Positions 61,868 through 64,000 of a stretch of DNA of 64,000 nt are shown here, one piece after another. Numbering within the stretch: position 1 is the stretch's first letter; every line of letters starts with the position of its first letter. Both the position numbers and the translations under genes were made by a program. This DNA is from Elysia chlorotica. Lineage: Eukaryota > Mollusca > Gastropoda > Plakobranchidae. The DNA is taken from the NCBI GenBank assembly GCA_003991915.1, contig RQTK01000688.1, positions 193,715 through 257,714 of the forward strand, given 5' to 3'. The notes under the pieces are model-generated. The model made no database searches and was not told the DNA's origin. It was given only the letters and a program-made list of their open reading frames with translations.

Positions 61868-62530
61868 ACACTTTTTAGGCTCCGTAAATCTAGAGCAGAG
61901 CTTTGCTTGGACCGGGAGTGCAGATTTGTATTCACTCTTTAGGCAGACTCTGTAAGTCTAGAGCAGAGCTTTGCTTGGACCGGGGGTGCAGATTTGTATT
62001 CACTCTTTAGGCAGACTCTGTAAGTCTAGAGCAGAGCTTTGCTTGGACGGGGTGCAGATTTGTATTCACTCTTTAGGCAGACTCTGTAAGTCTAGAGCAG
62101 ATCTTTGCTTGGACGGCAGATTTGTATTCACTCTTTAGGCAGACTCTGTAAGTCTAGAGCAGAGCTTTGCTTGGACCGGGGGGCAGATTTGTATTCACTC
62201 TTTAGGCAGACTCTGTAAGTCTAGAGCAGAGCTTTGCTTGGACCGGAGTGCAGATTTGTATTCACTCTTTAGGCAGACTCTGTAAGTCTAGAGCAGAGCT
62301 TTGCTTGGACGGCAGATTTGTATTCACTCTTTAGGCAGACTCTGTAAGTCTAGAGCAGAGCTTTGCTTGGACGGGGGTGCAGATTTGTATTCACTCTTTA
62401 GGCAGACTCTGTAAGTCTAGGTGTATTCACTCTTTAGGCAGACTCTGTAAGTCTAGGTGTATTCACTCTTTAGGCACACTCTGTAAGTCTAGAGCAGAGC
62501 TTTGCTTGGACGGCAGATTTGTATTCACTC
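61868..62530 (+). repeat. About 68-bp minisatellite with internal length variants, about 10 copies
   Basis: Units carry AGGCAGACTCTGTAAGTCTA, GAGCAGAGCTTTGCTTGGAC and GCAGATTTGTATTCACTCTT. The link after TTGGAC varies (CCGGGAGT, CCGGGGGT, GGGGT, CCGGGG, or nothing). Two units near 62418-62460 lack the middle 40 bp entirely. Confidence 0.93.
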
Positions 62531-62759
62531 TGCGGCCCGCTATCGAAGACATCTGTAGAAGGTTCCTTAGATCGCTTCATCTCTCACTGCCAGTGCCTTA
62601 GTAGAAGAATAGAAAGTTTATCACTGTGAGACTGTCTAGGAAGGTTGTGCGGTAAAGTAGATTCTAATTCAGAGTGCCACTGCCGTGGAGTTATTAATAG
62701 AAACTGTTAGTACGTGTACTTCCAATCCATACAGGAGCCTGCCCTTTCAATCTGACCCT

Positions 62760-63440
62760 CAGCTAATGGGCCGGGGGGGGTAGTTTTGATGCCTGTAAAG
62801 CCCTTCAAATAATCCCCTCAGCTAATGGGGAATGAGGGGGGGGAGGGGGGTAGCTTTGAGGCCTGTCACAACAAAACCGCCGGGTGATGCGTGTAATGCC
62901 TGGGATGTCTAGGAATTGCATAGTACGTTGGAAAATGTTGCTACTTATAACAAAAGACATCAATGATTGAATGCGTTATGCAGGAGGAGGAGAGGAGCGT
63001 GAGAGGTGGCGAGACAGAAGAGACGAGATAGAGATAGAGACAGAAAGAAAGAGAGAGAGAGATAGAGAGAAAGAGACGAGATAGAGAGAGACAGAAAGAA
63101 AGAGAGAGAGANNNNNNNNNNNNNNNNNNNNNNNNNNNNNNNNNNNNNNNNNNNNNNNNNNNNNNNNNGAAAGAAAGAGCGGTGGGGGGGGGGGGGGGGG
63201 GGGGGGGGGAGAGGGGTTAGCTTTGAGGCCTGTCACAACAAAACCGCCGGGTGATGCGTGTAATGCCTGGGATGTCTAGGAATTGCATAGTACGTTGGAA
63301 TGTTGCTACTTATTGAACAAAAGACATCAATGATTGAATGCGTTATGCAGGAGGAGGAGAGGAGCGTGAGAGGTGGCGAGACAGAAGAGACGAGATAGAG
63401 ATAGAGACAGAAAGAAAGAGAGAGAGATAGAGAGAAAGAG
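62760..63440 (+). repeat. Block duplicated on both sides of an assembly gap
   Basis: The sequence from TAGCTTTGAGGCCTGTCACA at 62851 recurs from 63218, through CGCCGGGTGATGCGTG, GAATGCGTTATGCAGGAGG and the GA-rich tail. The 57-base N run (63112-63168) and a G homopolymer (about 63184-63209) lie between. Real tandem duplication or an assembly/haplotype artefact are both possible. Confidence 0.85.
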
Positions 63441-63630
63441 ACGAGATAGAGAGAGAGACAGAGAGAGACAAGAAAGAGAGAGAGAGAGACAGAAAGAGAA
63501 GAAAGACAGACAGACACAGACAGACACACAAACAGACAGAGACAGACAGACACACAGATAGAGACACACAGACACACAGACAAAGACAGAGAGATACAGA
63601 AAGAGCGATAGAGTGAGAAAGAAGGTGGGA
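63380..63630 (+). repeat. GA/GACA microsatellite tract
   Basis: GAGA, GATAGA and GACAGACACA runs. The last 370 bases (63640-64000) hold no feature I can name. Confidence 0.9.
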
Positions 63631-64000
63631 GGGGGGATAGTTTATTACCATAGATCTATGTCTATTACTCATTTCAAAGTGAACTATTGCTTGGTACATG
63701 TCTTGTAACTAACAGAGTGGAACTTGTAACTACAGCCCATAACGCTTGGTCAATTGACGTTCCTTTATACGTGTGGTTTGGCGTCCTCCAATTAGGACGT
63801 ACAGCGGATAACGCATTGAGCCAATAATTGGAAAATGTTGATTATTTTCCAAACCTAGATTTAGAGATTCCATTTTCCGCAGATCCAGGTAGGGGAACTG
63901 TTATCCGCCTCAGGGGGGAATAATCCCACAAAGTAAAGTTTACATTGGTGGAGTTTCTGGGCGGAAAGATAAGGTGGGCTTCGTGTAGTCTATCGGAGCG

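Noticed and set aside
63233-63699. Leu/Ser-rich frames on the minus strand
   Set aside because: Translations of GA/GACA microsatellite next to an assembly gap.

Overview
The window is animal nuclear DNA, most likely from a gastropod mollusc, possibly a heterobranch. The genes are split by GT-AG introns, the introns and spacers are AT-rich, and the window holds tRNA-headed SINEs, decayed LINEs and very many minisatellites. The species is an inference from SINE style and frequent TAGATCTAG runs; it was not tested.

Layout. 1-3.4 kb is SINEs, a 67-bp minisatellite and a 405-bp tandem duplication. 3.4-9.3 kb (minus) holds a gene for a long Pro/Ser-rich protein ending in a Cys-rich, two-helix membrane module like CD225/dispanin; the exon for the first helix is present twice. 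9.3-14.6 kb is an AG-free array and a graveyard of retroelement pieces. 14.66-21.80 kb (plus) is a complete nine-exon FBXW9 (F-box and seven WD repeats). 22-29.9 kb is gene-poor, with one piggyBac fragment. 29.89-36.61 kb (minus) is a complete nine-exon fukutin (FKTN). 40.53-45.88 kb (plus) is a complete six-exon SLC35E1. From 46 kb to the end I find no convincing gene: long UTR or spacer, a decayed LINE with a nested SINE, a large triplet repeat, five further minisatellite fields and an assembly gap flanked by a duplicated block.

Gene relations. FBXW9 and FKTN are convergent; FKTN and SLC35E1 are divergent, 3.9 kb apart. FKTN is a secretory-pathway enzyme of alpha-dystroglycan glycosylation and SLC35E1 is an orphan sugar-phosphate/nucleotide-sugar-type transporter, so the pairing is worth a comparative check, but a functional link is only a hypothesis.

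Most unusual signal. In three unrelated genes a minisatellite starts at or within a few bases of a 5' splice site. In two of them (FBXW9 and the CD225-like gene) the repeated unit carries the last exon bases plus the GT donor, so the intron contains about 9 to 17 copies of its own donor. Other points of note are a 715-nt AG-free zone before an acceptor, a stop-free 369-nt intron in SLC35E1 whose length is a multiple of three, and a 12-unit cluster of TCAAGGTCA-type sites in fukutin.
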